Positions 55,222-64,000 of a stretch of 64,000 nt of DNA are shown here, piece by piece (the stretch's first letter is position 1; the number at the start of each line of letters is the position of its first letter). Both the position numbers and the translations under genes were made by a program. The stretch is from Bacteroides sp. (lineage in GTDB: Bacteria; Bacillota; Clostridia; Oscillospirales; Acutalibacteraceae). The notes beneath the pieces were generated by a model that searched no databases, was not told the DNA's origin, and saw nothing but the letters and a program-made list of their open reading frames with translations. The stretch covers positions 62,001-126,000 of the forward strand of contig JAMPEQ010000004.1 of the NCBI GenBank assembly GCA_023665085.1, given 5' to 3'.

Positions 55222-58038
55222 TTACAGCATTTTTTTCAAATACTGTCCTGTATATGATTTTTTGCATTTTGCTATTTCCTCAGGTGTTCCTTCTGCAACA
55301 ATTGTTCCGCCGCCCTTTCCTCCTTCGGGCCCAAGATCAATAATATGGTCAGCAACCTTAATGACATCAAGATTATGCTCAATAACAACGACTGTGTTGC
55401 CTGCATCTACAAGCATATTAAGAACATTTATAAGTCTGTGCACATCTGCTGTGTGAAGTCCTGTAGTCGGCTCATCAAGCACATAAATTGTTTTGCCTGT
55501 TCCTCGTTTTGAAAGCTCTGTAGCAAGTTTGACACGCTGAGCCTCACCTCCTGAAAGAGTTGTGGCACTTTGTCCGATTTTTATATAACCCAGACCAACA
55601 TCACTAAGTGTTTTCAGCTTTCTGTATATTTTTGGCTGCTGTGAAAAGAACTCAACGCCCTCATCAACAGTCATTTCAAGAACATCAAAAATTGATTTAC
55701 CCTTAAACTTGACTTCAAGGGTTTCACGATTATATCTCCTGCCTGCGCAAACATCACAAGGAACATACACATCAGCAAGAAAATGCATTTCAATTTTGAC
55801 GATGCCGTCACCCTGGCAGGCTTCACAGCGTCCACCCTTCACATTAAATGAAAAGCGGTTTGTTTTATAACCCCTTGCTTTAGCCTCGGGGGTTTGGGCA
55901 TACAAATCACGGATATCATTAAAAACACCTGTATATGTTGCAGGATTAGATCTTGGAGTTCTTCCTATCGGAGACTGATCAATATTGATTATCTTATCAA
56001 GATTATCAACACCCGTCATTTTTTCAAACTTTCCCGCTCTGCGCTTTGCACCATTTAAAATGCAGGATAAATGCTTGTTGAGTATTTCATTTACAAGGCT
56101 TGATTTACCTGAGCCTGAAACACCTGTAACGGCAACCAGCTTGCCGAGGGGTATTTCAACATCAATATTTTTAAGGTTATTCTCCTTCGCACCGTAAATT
56201 GTAATTTTTTTACCATTGCCTTTTCTTCGTTCCTCAGGGACAGGAATAGATTTTCTTCCGCTGAGATAAGCTCCTGTAACAGAATTTTCGCAATTGACTA
56301 TATCTTCAAAGCTGCCTGCAGCAATAAGCTCTCCGCCGTGAATACCGGCACCCGGACCGATATCAACTATATAGTCAGCATTTCGCATAGTATCCTCATC
56401 ATGCTCAACAACAATTAGAGTATTTCCCAAATCCCGCAGATGCTTAAGTGTTCCTATAAGCTTATCATTATCACGCTGATGAAGACCTATTGATGGCTCA
56501 TCAAGAATATAAAGAACACCCATAAGAGATGAGCCTATCTGAGTTGCAAGGCGGATACGCTGCGCTTCCCCTCCCGAAAGAGTAGCCGCTTCCCTGGCAA
56601 GTGAAAGATACTCAAGTCCGACAGAATTAAGAAATGTTAACCGCTCTTTAATTTCATTAATAATAAGAGTGCCAATAAGCTTTTCACGTTCGGTAAGCTG
56701 AAGGTTATTTACAAATTCCAGTTCCTCACCTATTGGCATTGAACAGAATTCATGTATATTAAGTCCGCTGACAGTTACACTCATTATTTCAGGCGTAAGT
56801 CTTGAACCTTTACAATCAGGACATGTACATGTTGTCATTACACTTTCAATGTCATTTCGAGACCACTCAGACGTAGTCTCTTCATATCTTCGTTTCAAAT
56901 TAGAAACAATACCTTCAAAATCAGTTTTATAAGTTCCGGTACCATATGATGTGACACGCTTCATGCTCAGCTTTCTGCCGTTTGTACCGAAAAGTATAGC
57001 ATTAAGTCCTTCTTTTGAAATCATTTCAACAGGAACATCAAGAGAAAAGCCGTATTCTTCAGCAAGCCCTTCAAAATACATTTTCGCAACTGCTCCGTCT
57101 TTGATATTCCATCCGGACGCTTTTACAGCACCCTGATTTATTGACAGTTTTTTGTTTGGAATAATAAGCTCAGGATCAATTTCTTTATACGCACCCAATC
57201 CGCCGCATTTTTTACATGCACCGAAAGGATTGTTGAATGAAAACATACGAGGACTCATTTCCTCAATTACTGCTCCATGCTCAGGGCAGGCATAGTTAAG
57301 AGAAAAAAGTTCTTCACCCTTGCCGACAATATCAAACAGCACAATACCATCAGTTAGCCGTGTTGCTGTTTCGACCGAATCGGTCAGGCGTGACTTTATA
57401 CTGTCATTAATAACAAGTCTGTCAACAATAACTTCAATATTATGCTTTTTATTTTTATCAAGCTTAATATCCTCTGACAAATCATATACAGAGCCGTCAA
57501 TTCTTACTCTTACAAAGCCGGATTTTCGTATATTATCAAGTTCCTTAACATACTCACCTTTTCGACCTCTTACTATAGGTGCTAAAATCTGAATTTTAGT
57601 TTTCTCTTCAAGTGCAAGGACTTTATCAACAATCTGATCAACTGTCTGCTGTTCAATCTCTCTTCCGCACTTTGTACAATGAGGCTTACCGATTCGTGCA
57701 TAAAGAAGTCTTAGATAATCATATATCTCAGTAACAGTACCAACCGTAGAACGAGGGTTTCTTGAGGTTGTTTTCTGGTCAATTGAAATTGCAGGAGAAA
57801 GTCCGTCAATATAATCAACATCCGGCTTTTCCATCTGCCCTAAGAACTGTCTTGCATAAGACGAAAGTGACTCAACATATCTTCTCTGACCTTCTGCATA
57901 AATTGTATCAAAAGCAAGAGAGGATTTTCCTGAACCTGAAAGTCCTGTAAACACTACAAGCTTATCCCTCGGTATTGTAACATCAATATTTTTAAGGTTA
58001 TGCTCCTTAGCACCTTTAACAACAATATTTTTATTCAC
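55222..58038 (-). CDS. uvrA: Excinuclease ABC subunit A
   Basis: The 938-residue UvrA has two ABC ATPase modules ([12 protein letters not shown] near residue 32, VSGSGKSSL near 640), signatures [13 protein letters not shown] and [13 protein letters not shown], and zinc cysteines including [19 protein letters not shown] and CEACQGDG. It finds DNA damage with UvrB. A GTG start at 58038 overlaps the end of the MATE gene, with AAGGTG 6 bases upstream. It is third in uvrB-MATE-uvrA. Confidence 0.98.
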   Translation of the reverse strand: MNKNIVVKGAKEHNLKNIDVTIPRDKLVVFTGLSGSGKSSLAFDTIYAEGQRRYVESLSSYARQFLGQMEKPDVDYIDGLSPAISIDQKTTSRNPRSTVGTVTEIYDYLRLLYARIGKPHCTKCGREIEQQTVDQIVDKVLALEEKTKIQILAPIVRGRKGEYVKELDNIRKSGFVRVRIDGSVYDLSEDIKLDKNKKHNIEVIVDRLVINDSIKSRLTDSVETATRLTDGIVLFDIVGKGEELFSLNYACPEHGAVIEEMSPRMFSFNNPFGACKKCGGLGAYKEIDPELIIPNKKLSINQGAVKASGWNIKDGAVAKMYFEGLAEEYGFSLDVPVEMISKEGLNAILFGTNGRKLSMKRVTSYGTGTYKTDFEGIVSNLKRRYEETTSEWSRNDIESVMTTCTCPDCKGSRLTPEIMSVTVSGLNIHEFCSMPIGEELEFVNNLQLTEREKLIGTLIINEIKERLTFLNSVGLEYLSLAREAATLSGGEAQRIRLATQIGSSLMGVLYILDEPSIGLHQRDNDKLIGTLKHLRDLGNTLIVVEHDEDTMRNADYIVDIGPGAGIHGGELIAAGSFEDIVNCENSVTGAYLSGRKSIPVPEERRKGNGKKITIYGAKENNLKNIDVEIPLGKLVAVTGVSGSGKSSLVNEILNKHLSCILNGAKRRAGKFEKMTGVDNLDKIINIDQSPIGRTPRSNPATYTGVFNDIRDLYAQTPEAKARGYKTNRFSFNVKGGRCEACQGDGIVKIEMHFLADVYVPCDVCAGRRYNRETLEVKFKGKSIFDVLEMTVDEGVEFFSQQPKIYRKLKTLSDVGLGYIKIGQSATTLSGGEAQRVKLATELSKRGTGKTIYVLDEPTTGLHTADVHRLINVLNMLVDAGNTVVVIEHNLDVIKVADHIIDLGPEGGKGGGTIVAEGTPEEIAKCKKSYTGQYLKKML

Positions 58039-59452
58039 TCTTTACACCTTCATTTCTTCTATATTCTTCCAGTCCTGCCATTCCTTCTGTGGTTACGGGT
58101 TTTATCCATTTTTTTGAAAAATAAAATTTAAGACAAAATAATATTTTAGGTATATCCTCAAATATAAACATAATAGCATACGCAACAAGAAACGGAACTT
58201 TAAACAAATACACAGATATAAGAGTTGCAGGTACTGAAAGTGCCCACAGGCAAAGTATTTCAAACTTTGCACCTGTTACAGTGTCCCCACCTGATCTAAA
58301 CACGGCAACAATCTGCAGATAGGCAAACATCCTGAAAGGAAATGCACATGCATAAATAATCATCATGCTTGCCGCTGTAGTAACCGTGAGACTGCTGATA
58401 TTATTGCCCATATTAAATACATTGACAAGCTGGTGCCTGAATAAAACAATAACCAATGCCATTATAACCGCCATAACAGGAACGATAACCGAAAAACGCT
58501 TAGAATCCTCTAAGCCTCTGGAAATCTTACCCTGTCCCATAGATTTGCCGATCATAACAGATGCCGCACTGCAAACTCCTATAAACAATACAAAAGCCAT
58601 ATTTTCAAAGCTTCTGACAATTGTCAGTGCAGAAAAATATTCATATCCCATATGACCGAAAATAATATTATAAGTAAAAGTACCAAGTCCCCACATACTT
58701 TCGTTAAGCACTATGGGAAGTGCTTTACTTAAATAAAATGAAAGCTCTGATTTTGAAAAAACAAAAATTTCACTCAGCTTGGCAATTAATATATTCTTTT
58801 GTACAAAAGAAACCACAATAATAACCACAAGACCTGCCCATGCTGAAATTGCAGTTGCAAGTGCCGCACCTTTAACTCCCATGGGACTGAAACCGCATTT
58901 TCCGAAAATCATGCAGTAATCAAGAAAAATATTCAGAACTGTTGTAGCCAGCGAGGCATACATAGGAAGCTTAACATTTTCAACAGCACGAAGTATTGCC
59001 GCAAGAATATTTGTCAGAGCTATAGGAAAGAATGAAAAGGCAGCAATTCTTATATATCCTGCACCTGTATCCACAACTCCTGAATCAGAATTAAACAGTT
59101 TAATTACCATCTGAGGCGCTGCTAAGCTTATTGTTGTAAAAACAAGAGCAGCAAGAAATGCAAACATAATCGAAATTCCTGCAATTCTTCGTATTTTCTT
59201 TTCATCCTTTACTCCCCAGAACTGTGAAACAAACACAGTTGTGGCGGAACAAAAGCCTATAAGCACCATATTCATAAGCCATGACCACTGACCACCCATG
59301 CCAACGGCAGAAAGTGCGACAGTGCCGAGACTGCTTACAAGCAATGTATCAACAAGCGAAAAAGAGCTTGTCAGCAAATTCTGCAGAGCAACCGGAACAG
59401 TCAGCTTAACCATTGTTTTCCAGAAGCCCTTATCTACAAATAAATTACCCAT
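58031..59452 (-). CDS. MATE-family efflux transporter
   Basis: The 473-residue polytopic protein has twelve helices in two halves and MATE features such as the N-terminal [27 protein letters not shown] and [12 protein letters not shown]. Such pumps export drugs or metabolites using Na+ or H+. It lies 8 bases after uvrB and overlaps uvrA by 8 bases, so it is inside the excision-repair operon. Substrate is unknown; a link with DNA-damaging compounds is a guess from context. Confidence 0.92.
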   Translation of the reverse strand: MGNLFVDKGFWKTMVKLTVPVALQNLLTSSFSLVDTLLVSSLGTVALSAVGMGGQWSWLMNMVLIGFCSATTVFVSQFWGVKDEKKIRRIAGISIMFAFLAALVFTTISLAAPQMVIKLFNSDSGVVDTGAGYIRIAAFSFFPIALTNILAAILRAVENVKLPMYASLATTVLNIFLDYCMIFGKCGFSPMGVKGAALATAISAWAGLVVIIVVSFVQKNILIAKLSEIFVFSKSELSFYLSKALPIVLNESMWGLGTFTYNIIFGHMGYEYFSALTIVRSFENMAFVLFIGVCSAASVMIGKSMGQGKISRGLEDSKRFSVIVPVMAVIMALVIVLFRHQLVNVFNMGNNISSLTVTTAASMMIIYACAFPFRMFAYLQIVAVFRSGGDTVTGAKFEILCLWALSVPATLISVYLFKVPFLVAYAIMFIFEDIPKILFCLKFYFSKKWIKPVTTEGMAGLEEYRRNEGVKSE

Positions 59453-59460
59453 AAATTCCT

Positions 59461-61419
59461 CTACTTTTTATTTTCAAGTTCTGCAATCTGATCACGAAGA
59501 AATGCAGCATGCTCAAATTCAAGAAGCCGTGCCGCCTCTTTCATTTCCTTTGTAAGCTTCTGTATAAGAAGCTGTCTTTCCTTCTTGGTAAGATGTTTCT
59601 TTCTGCCTTCAAGTTTATCCTTTGAAGTAATTTCAATAATCTGCCTTACATCTTTGCTGATTGTCTTAGGTGTAATATTATGCTCCTCGTTGTATTTCTG
59701 CTGCAGCTCTCGTCTTCTTACAGTTTCGGTAATAGCTCTTTCCATTGACGGAGTAACGCTGTCAGCATACATAATAACTTCACCATTTTCATTTCTTGCA
59801 GCTCTGCCGATAGTCTGCACAAGAGAAGTTTCCGAACGGAGAAATCCTTCTTTATCAGCATCAAGTATGGCAACAAGAGATACTTCGGGAATATCAAGAC
59901 CTTCTCTGAGAAGATTGATTCCGACAAGAACGTCAAACTCACCTAAACGCAGGTCGCGGATAATTTCCATTCGTTCAATGGTATCAATATCATGGTGCAT
60001 GTATCGTACCTTTATGTCAAAGCCTTCAAGATACTTTGTCAAATCCTCTGCCATAGCCTTAGTAAGTGTTGTTACCAGCACTCTTTCTTTTCTTTCGGCA
60101 CGAAGGTTTATTTCAGACAGCAAATCATCCATTTGATCCTCTGTCGGTTTAACAGTAATAATAGGATCCAGCAATCCTGTAGGACGTATAACTTGCTCAA
60201 CAATTTGTGTACTGTGTTCACGCTCAAAAACATTTGGTGTTGCAGAAGTAAATATAACCTGATTGACCTTTTTATAAAATTCATCAAACTGCAGCGGTCT
60301 GTTGTCAAGAGCACTGGGAAGCCTGAATCCATATTCCACAAGACTTTCCTTTCTTGCTCTGTCACCGGCATACATTCCTCTTACCTGCGGAAGCATAACA
60401 TGACTTTCATCGCAAAAAAGAATAAAATCATCGGGCATATAATCAATAAGAGTAAACGGTGCCTCGCCCTCTTTGCGTCCGCTCATAACAGCAGAATAGT
60501 TTTCAATACCCTTGCAAAAGCCGGTTTCTCTCAGCATTTCAATATCATTCATTGTACGTTCTTTAATACGCTGAGCCTCAAGCAGCTTGCCGTTCTCTTC
60601 AAAATAGGCAACACGTTCAACCATTTCTGCATAAATTTTTTGAATTGCCTTTTCCATTTTTTCCGCACCAACCACATAGTGAGAAGCAGGATAAATACAG
60701 ACATGAGAAAGTATTCCCTCAACCTTGCTTGTAAGAGGCTGAATTTCACAGATTCTATCAATCTCGTCACCGAAAAATTCTACTCTAATCGCATTGCCTG
60801 AAGAGCCTGCGGGAAAAATTTCAACAGTATCCCCCCTGACTCTAAACTTGTTCCGGACGAAGTTAATATCATTTCTCTCATACTGAATTGAGACAAGCTT
60901 TTCAATAAGCTTGTCTCTGCCATATTCAACACCTGAACGCAGAGAGATTACCATACTTTTATAATCTATAGGATCTCCTATGGAGTAAATACAGGAAACT
61001 GACGCAACAATTATAACATCTCTTCTCTCAAAAAGTGATGCTGTTGCAGAGTGACGCAGCTTGTCTATCTCATCATTAACAGAAGAATCCTTTTCGATAT
61101 AGGTATCCGTTGTAGGAACATATGCTTCCGGCTGATAATAATCATAGTATGAAACAAAATACTCAACTGCATTTTCAGGGAAAAACTCTCTGAACTCACT
61201 GCAAAGCTGTGCAGCCAGAGTTTTATTATGTGCAAGAACAAGAGTAGGTCTATTAACTTTTTCAATAATATTAGCCATCGTAAAGGTTTTACCCGAGCCT
61301 GTTACACCCATGAGTGTTTGCTCCCTGTCACCTCTTTCGATACCTTTTACCAGTGCTTCAATTGCCTCAGGCTGATCACCTGTGGGCTTGAATTTGCTAA
61401 CCAGCTTAAACTTATCCAT
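59461..61419 (-). CDS. uvrB: Excinuclease ABC subunit B
   Basis: The 652-residue helicase-like protein has Walker [13 protein letters not shown] (about 39-50), the beta-hairpin region [13 protein letters not shown], motif [17 protein letters not shown] and the C-terminal UVR domain ([24 protein letters not shown]) that contacts UvrC. It verifies damage handed over by UvrA. The ATG at 61419 has CGGAGA about 12 bases upstream. An SOS box and promoter lie just upstream. Confidence 0.98.
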   Translation of the reverse strand: MDKFKLVSKFKPTGDQPEAIEALVKGIERGDREQTLMGVTGSGKTFTMANIIEKVNRPTLVLAHNKTLAAQLCSEFREFFPENAVEYFVSYYDYYQPEAYVPTTDTYIEKDSSVNDEIDKLRHSATASLFERRDVIIVASVSCIYSIGDPIDYKSMVISLRSGVEYGRDKLIEKLVSIQYERNDINFVRNKFRVRGDTVEIFPAGSSGNAIRVEFFGDEIDRICEIQPLTSKVEGILSHVCIYPASHYVVGAEKMEKAIQKIYAEMVERVAYFEENGKLLEAQRIKERTMNDIEMLRETGFCKGIENYSAVMSGRKEGEAPFTLIDYMPDDFILFCDESHVMLPQVRGMYAGDRARKESLVEYGFRLPSALDNRPLQFDEFYKKVNQVIFTSATPNVFEREHSTQIVEQVIRPTGLLDPIITVKPTEDQMDDLLSEINLRAERKERVLVTTLTKAMAEDLTKYLEGFDIKVRYMHHDIDTIERMEIIRDLRLGEFDVLVGINLLREGLDIPEVSLVAILDADKEGFLRSETSLVQTIGRAARNENGEVIMYADSVTPSMERAITETVRRRELQQKYNEEHNITPKTISKDVRQIIEITSKDKLEGRKKHLTKKERQLLIQKLTKEMKEAARLLEFEHAAFLRDQIAELENKK

Positions 61420-61465
61420 ACTGCAACACTATCTCCGATTTTTATATTTTTTCACAGATAGAATT

Positions 61466-61494
61466 ATTATATGATAATAAAATATAAAATGCAA
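61466..61494 (-). promoter_or_regulatory. Promoter of uvrB-MATE-uvrA
   Basis: Reverse strand TTGCAT (61494-61489), 17 bases, TATAAT (61471-61466), 47 bases before the uvrB ATG. Confidence 0.72.
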
Positions 61495-61513
61495 TAGCTT
61501 TTATAAAAATATA

Positions 61514-61527
61514 CGAACTTTTGTTCG
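61514..61527. promoter_or_regulatory. LexA/SOS box
   Basis: CGAAC-TTTT-GTTCG is a perfect match to the Firmicutes LexA consensus CGAAC-N4-GTTCG. It lies 19 bases upstream of the -35 box of the uvrB promoter, so repression could be by blocking upstream contacts or a second promoter. Confidence 0.85.
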
Positions 61528-61530
61528 CAT

Positions 61531-61571
61531 ATAAAAAAGGTTTTACAGAATACTTTTCCGTAAAACCCCTT
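61531..61571 (-). terminator. Terminator of comEA-comF
   Basis: On the reverse strand GGTTTTAC pairs with GTAAAACC, followed by TTTTTTATATG, close after the comF stop. Confidence 0.8.
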
Positions 61572-61579
61572 TAAAAATA

Positions 61580-62284
61580 TTATTTAATTTTCTTTGTAAC
61601 AGCACAAGACACGCAGTAAACTGCCTTTGCACCATAAATATTCAGCATTTTTGCACATTCGTTCAATGTTGCACCTGTTGTTTTAACATCATCCACCAAA
61701 AGAATTATTTTATCCTTCAACTCATTTTTATAATCTTCATAAATATCAAATGTTCCATACACTATTGCAGAACGCTTTGTACCTGTTTTGCTTTTATGAA
61801 GTTCTTTTGTATAATGGCTTTTATAAATAAATTCTTCTGTTTCTATTTTTAAGCATTTGGATATCTCATTTGCGAGAAGTTCAGCTTGATTATATCCTTT
61901 GTATTTCTTCTTAAATTCATTCATAGGAACATAGGTTATATAGTCAAACTCAATATCCGAATAATACTTTTTGACTGACTTTGCCATTTCCTTTCCCATA
62001 TATTCTGCAATAAAAGGCATATCACTCTCTTTGAACCTATGAATTGCAGGAACTAAAGTATCGCAATAATAAAACGGAGCAACAATCTTCTTATATTCAT
62101 TTTTATTCTTTTTACAGTGACAGTCATCGGTATTACAGCCACAGCTTTCACATATCGGCTCAGTTATTCTCGGTGCATTTGCACAATCATTACACAAATA
62201 ATCATCAAGCTCAATAACCTCACCGCACAGTGCACAGCGATTGGTAAAAACCGCCTTAGACAAAACCTTTAATAAATGATTCAT
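61580..62284 (-). CDS. comF: ComF-family phosphoribosyltransferase-like protein
   Basis: The 234-residue protein has an N-terminal zinc-finger part (CALCGEVI, CNDCAN, CESCGCNTDDCHC) and a C-terminal PRTase fold with IILLVDDVKTTGATLNECAKML. ComF is needed for DNA uptake in competent bacteria; other roles are suspected. Its ATG overlaps the comEA stop by 4 bases, and the two make a competence-type pair. Confidence 0.92.
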   Translation of the reverse strand: MNHLLKVLSKAVFTNRCALCGEVIELDDYLCNDCANAPRITEPICESCGCNTDDCHCKKNKNEYKKIVAPFYYCDTLVPAIHRFKESDMPFIAEYMGKEMAKSVKKYYSDIEFDYITYVPMNEFKKKYKGYNQAELLANEISKCLKIETEEFIYKSHYTKELHKSKTGTKRSAIVYGTFDIYEDYKNELKDKIILLVDDVKTTGATLNECAKMLNIYGAKAVYCVSCAVTKKIK

Positions 62285-62799
62285 ACAGTTAAATACGGTG
62301 AAACTCTTTCATAAACAGCATCACCGAAGCCTTTTATGTTCTTTATTTGTTCGACAGAAGTATATTTGCCTAAATACTCTCTGTACTGAATAATTGCATC
62401 TGCCTTTGCTTCACCAATACCGTCAATTGTCATAAGTTCATCTATAGTGCATGTATTTATGTCTATTGGATATGAAACAGTCAGCTCGGTCTCATGGCTT
62501 TCATCTTCAGTTTTTTCATAACAACTATAAGATTTACTTGTTACTTCATCTGAAGTCAATACATCTGATCTGACAGATGTTCTGTTTACTGAATTATTTA
62601 AAACATCACTAAAGTCAGCCGATGAATTCTTAGAAAAAGCAATAATAATCAAGACAATTCCTATTACTATCAAGCCTATACCTATAGCTGTTACCGACTG
62701 ATATTTTGAATTATTTTTTATTCCTTTTTCCTGTGTTTTTTCTTGAGGAGTATTTTGACTGTCGATTTTTGTTATACCTCTTTTTCTGCTGATTTTCAA
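62281..62799 (-). CDS. comEA: ComEA-like helix-hairpin-helix DNA-binding protein
   Basis: The 172-residue protein has one membrane helix (about 36-56) and a C-terminal double HhH domain (about 110-172, INTCTIDELMTIDGIGEAKADAIIQY and IKNIKGFGDAVYERV) like the DNA receptor ComEA. The N-terminal region overlaps the ygiQ 3' end by 89 bases, using a TTG start at 62799 with only a weak ribosome binding site; no better start lies before the membrane helix. Confidence 0.85.
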   Translation of the reverse strand: MKISRKRGITKIDSQNTPQEKTQEKGIKNNSKYQSVTAIGIGLIVIGIVLIIIAFSKNSSADFSDVLNNSVNRTSVRSDVLTSDEVTSKSYSCYEKTEDESHETELTVSYPIDINTCTIDELMTIDGIGEAKADAIIQYREYLGKYTSVEQIKNIKGFGDAVYERVSPYLTV

Positions 62800-64000
62800 T
62801 ACTTATGGGTTTTATAAGACATTTATTGTCATAACCTATTAAATCAAATCTCCTTGCCTTTTTCAGTGCTTCCGCAACAAGATGCTGATTTTTGGGATTA
62901 AAATACTGCAACAAAGCTCGCTGCAGTGCTTTGTCATGCTCACTCTTAGCAACATAAACATTTTCCATTGTATATGGATCAAGCTCTGTATAAAACATAC
63001 AGGTTGAAATTGTACCCGGTGTTGGATAAAAATCCTGAACCTGCTCAGGTCTGATGTGATTCTTTTTCAGAAAAAGGGCAAGTTCAATTGCATCATCAAG
63101 CGTAGAACCCGGATGCGAGGACATTAAATAAGGCACAAGATACTGCTCTTTATTAATCTGACCTGTATACTGAAAATATCTTCTTGAAAAATCAATATAC
63201 GCCTCAATATGCGGTTTTCCCATTTTATCCAGAACTGATGCCGAGCAATGCTCCGGTGCAACCTTAAGCTGACCTGACACATGATGCTCAACAAGCTCTT
63301 TGAAAAAGCTGTCATCCTTATCCTGCAGTAAGTAATCATATCTTATACCGCTTCTAATAAATACTTTCTTTATTCCGCCAATACTTCTTAAGCTGCGAAG
63401 AATGTCGAGGTATTCGCTGTGATTGGCTATTAGATTACTGCACGGCTTAGGTGCAAGGCATTTTCTGCCTTTACAAAGTCCATGCTCTTCCTGAAGCTCA
63501 CATGAAGGCTTTCTGAAATTAGCAGTAGGACCGCCGACATCATGAATATACCCTTTAAAATTAGGCATGTGCGTTAACTTTTCGGCCTCTATCATAAGAC
63601 TTTTCTTTGAACGGGATGTTACGTATCTCCCCTGGTGAAAAGCAATTGAGCAGAAATTACATGCACCGAAGCAGCCTCGGTTATGGGTAATTGAAAATTC
63701 AACTTCTCTTATGCCCGGAACTCCTCCCAGTTTTTCATAGGACGGATGATAAGCTCTTGCATAAGGAAGAGAATATACCCAGTCAAGCTCCTTCTGTGTC
63801 AGAGGGGGCATAGGCTTATTCTGAACTATCATAATCTTTCCGTGCTTTTGCTTAATTACTTTACCGCGTATATGATCCTGCTCATCCTGCTGAATTCTGC
63901 AGGATTTAGCATATTCTTTTTTACTGTTTAAAACATTGTCATAAGACGGGCATTCAACACCCTCATATGTAGTCTCACGGGTAGGACATGCGTATACAGT
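62711..64000 (-). CDS. YgiQ-family radical SAM protein, 5' end outside window
   Basis: The reading frame is open from the window edge at 64000 to the stop at 62711 (429 codons), including 56 codons before the internal ATG at 63832. The radical SAM motif is in NRGCFGACNFCSIAF, with GPTANFRKPSCELQ and ERRALL-like segments of YgiQ. A basic tail (KKRYNKNRQSKYSSRKN) ends the protein. Function of YgiQ proteins is not known in detail. The N-terminal B12-like region lies outside the window. Confidence 0.9.
   Translation of the reverse strand, partial: TVYACPTRETTYEGVECPSYDNVLNSKKEYAKSCRIQQDEQDHIRGKVIKQKHGKIMIVQNKPMPPLTQKELDWVYSLPYARAYHPSYEKLGGVPGIREVEFSITHNRGCFGACNFCSIAFHQGRYVTSRSKKSLMIEAEKLTHMPNFKGYIHDVGGPTANFRKPSCELQEEHGLCKGRKCLAPKPCSNLIANHSEYLDILRSLRSIGGIKKVFIRSGIRYDYLLQDKDDSFFKELVEHHVSGQLKVAPEHCSASVLDKMGKPHIEAYIDFSRRYFQYTGQINKEQYLVPYLMSSHPGSTLDDAIELALFLKKNHIRPEQVQDFYPTPGTISTCMFYTELDPYTMENVYVAKSEHDKALQRALLQYFNPKNQHLVAEALKKARRFDLIGYDNKCLIKPISIENQQKKRYNKNRQSKYSSRKNTGKRNKK

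Noticed and set aside
59992-60801. Forward 269-codon reading frame
   Set aside because: Antisense to the highly conserved uvrB; it exists only because the complement lacks stops.

Overview
The window is a stretch of low-GC, Gram-positive chromosome. It reads as an anaerobic, endospore-forming clostridial bacterium, most likely near the Ruminococcaceae/Oscillospirales (inferred from gene content, not from a marker phylogeny). The evidence is AGGAGG-type ribosome binding sites, TTG and GTG starts, TTGACA/TATAAT promoters with 17-base spacers, dipicolinate synthase genes, a T-box, a CIRCE element, a CGAAC-N4-GTTCG SOS box, ferredoxin-linked 2-oxoacid oxidoreductase and several radical SAM proteins. 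No prophage, insertion sequence, CRISPR array or rRNA was seen. There is one tRNA gene.

Region 1-9 kb: the start of an ABC transporter, a Gfo/Idh/MocA oxidoreductase, then a small accessory operon of three GNAT acetyltransferases and a methyltransferase. That operon is preceded by a consensus promoter, a 28-codon leader peptide and an intrinsic terminator, with a possible competing pairing; it looks like ribosome-mediated attenuation. Facing it is the sulfur/Fe-S operon iscS-iscU-nadA-mnmA. Region 9-20 kb: YitT, then cysK and metY, which are preceded by a 24-codon leader peptide ending Cys-Phe-Arg-Cys-Tyr-Cys. Upstream of both iscS and metY are similar 17-bp inverted repeats over the -35 box, suggesting one shared regulator. 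Then come ttcA, an iron-type alcohol dehydrogenase, ispE, an aminotransferase with an Lrp regulator, a PHP phosphatase and the ACT/UPF0210 pair.

Region 20-35 kb: tRNA-Leu(GAG), a phosphoglycolate-phosphatase-like gene with the polyamine transporter potABCD, dpaAB with a sigma-K-like promoter, murC, a Thr/Lys-rich lipoprotein, fhs-tsaE-tsaB-rpiB and rodA. Region 35-48 kb: the cyclic-di-AMP pair cdaA-cdaR, a cysteine-desulfurase-like enzyme with a DUF3343 protein, a GPH-family transporter with an unusual 300-residue charged tail, a radical SAM/SPASM enzyme with a degenerate transglutaminase-like lipoprotein, and a glycerol-dehydrogenase-like gene with an ABC importer.

Region 47-64 kb: a four-subunit pyruvate/2-ketoacid:ferredoxin oxidoreductase under a T-box whose specifier is best read as isoleucine, groES-groEL under CIRCE, upp-uraA, an SOS-type uvrB-MATE-uvrA operon, and comF, comEA and the 3' part of ygiQ. 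The most interesting material is regulatory: the attenuated GNAT operon, the Cys-rich leader, the T-box on the ferredoxin oxidoreductase, and the shared sulfur operators.
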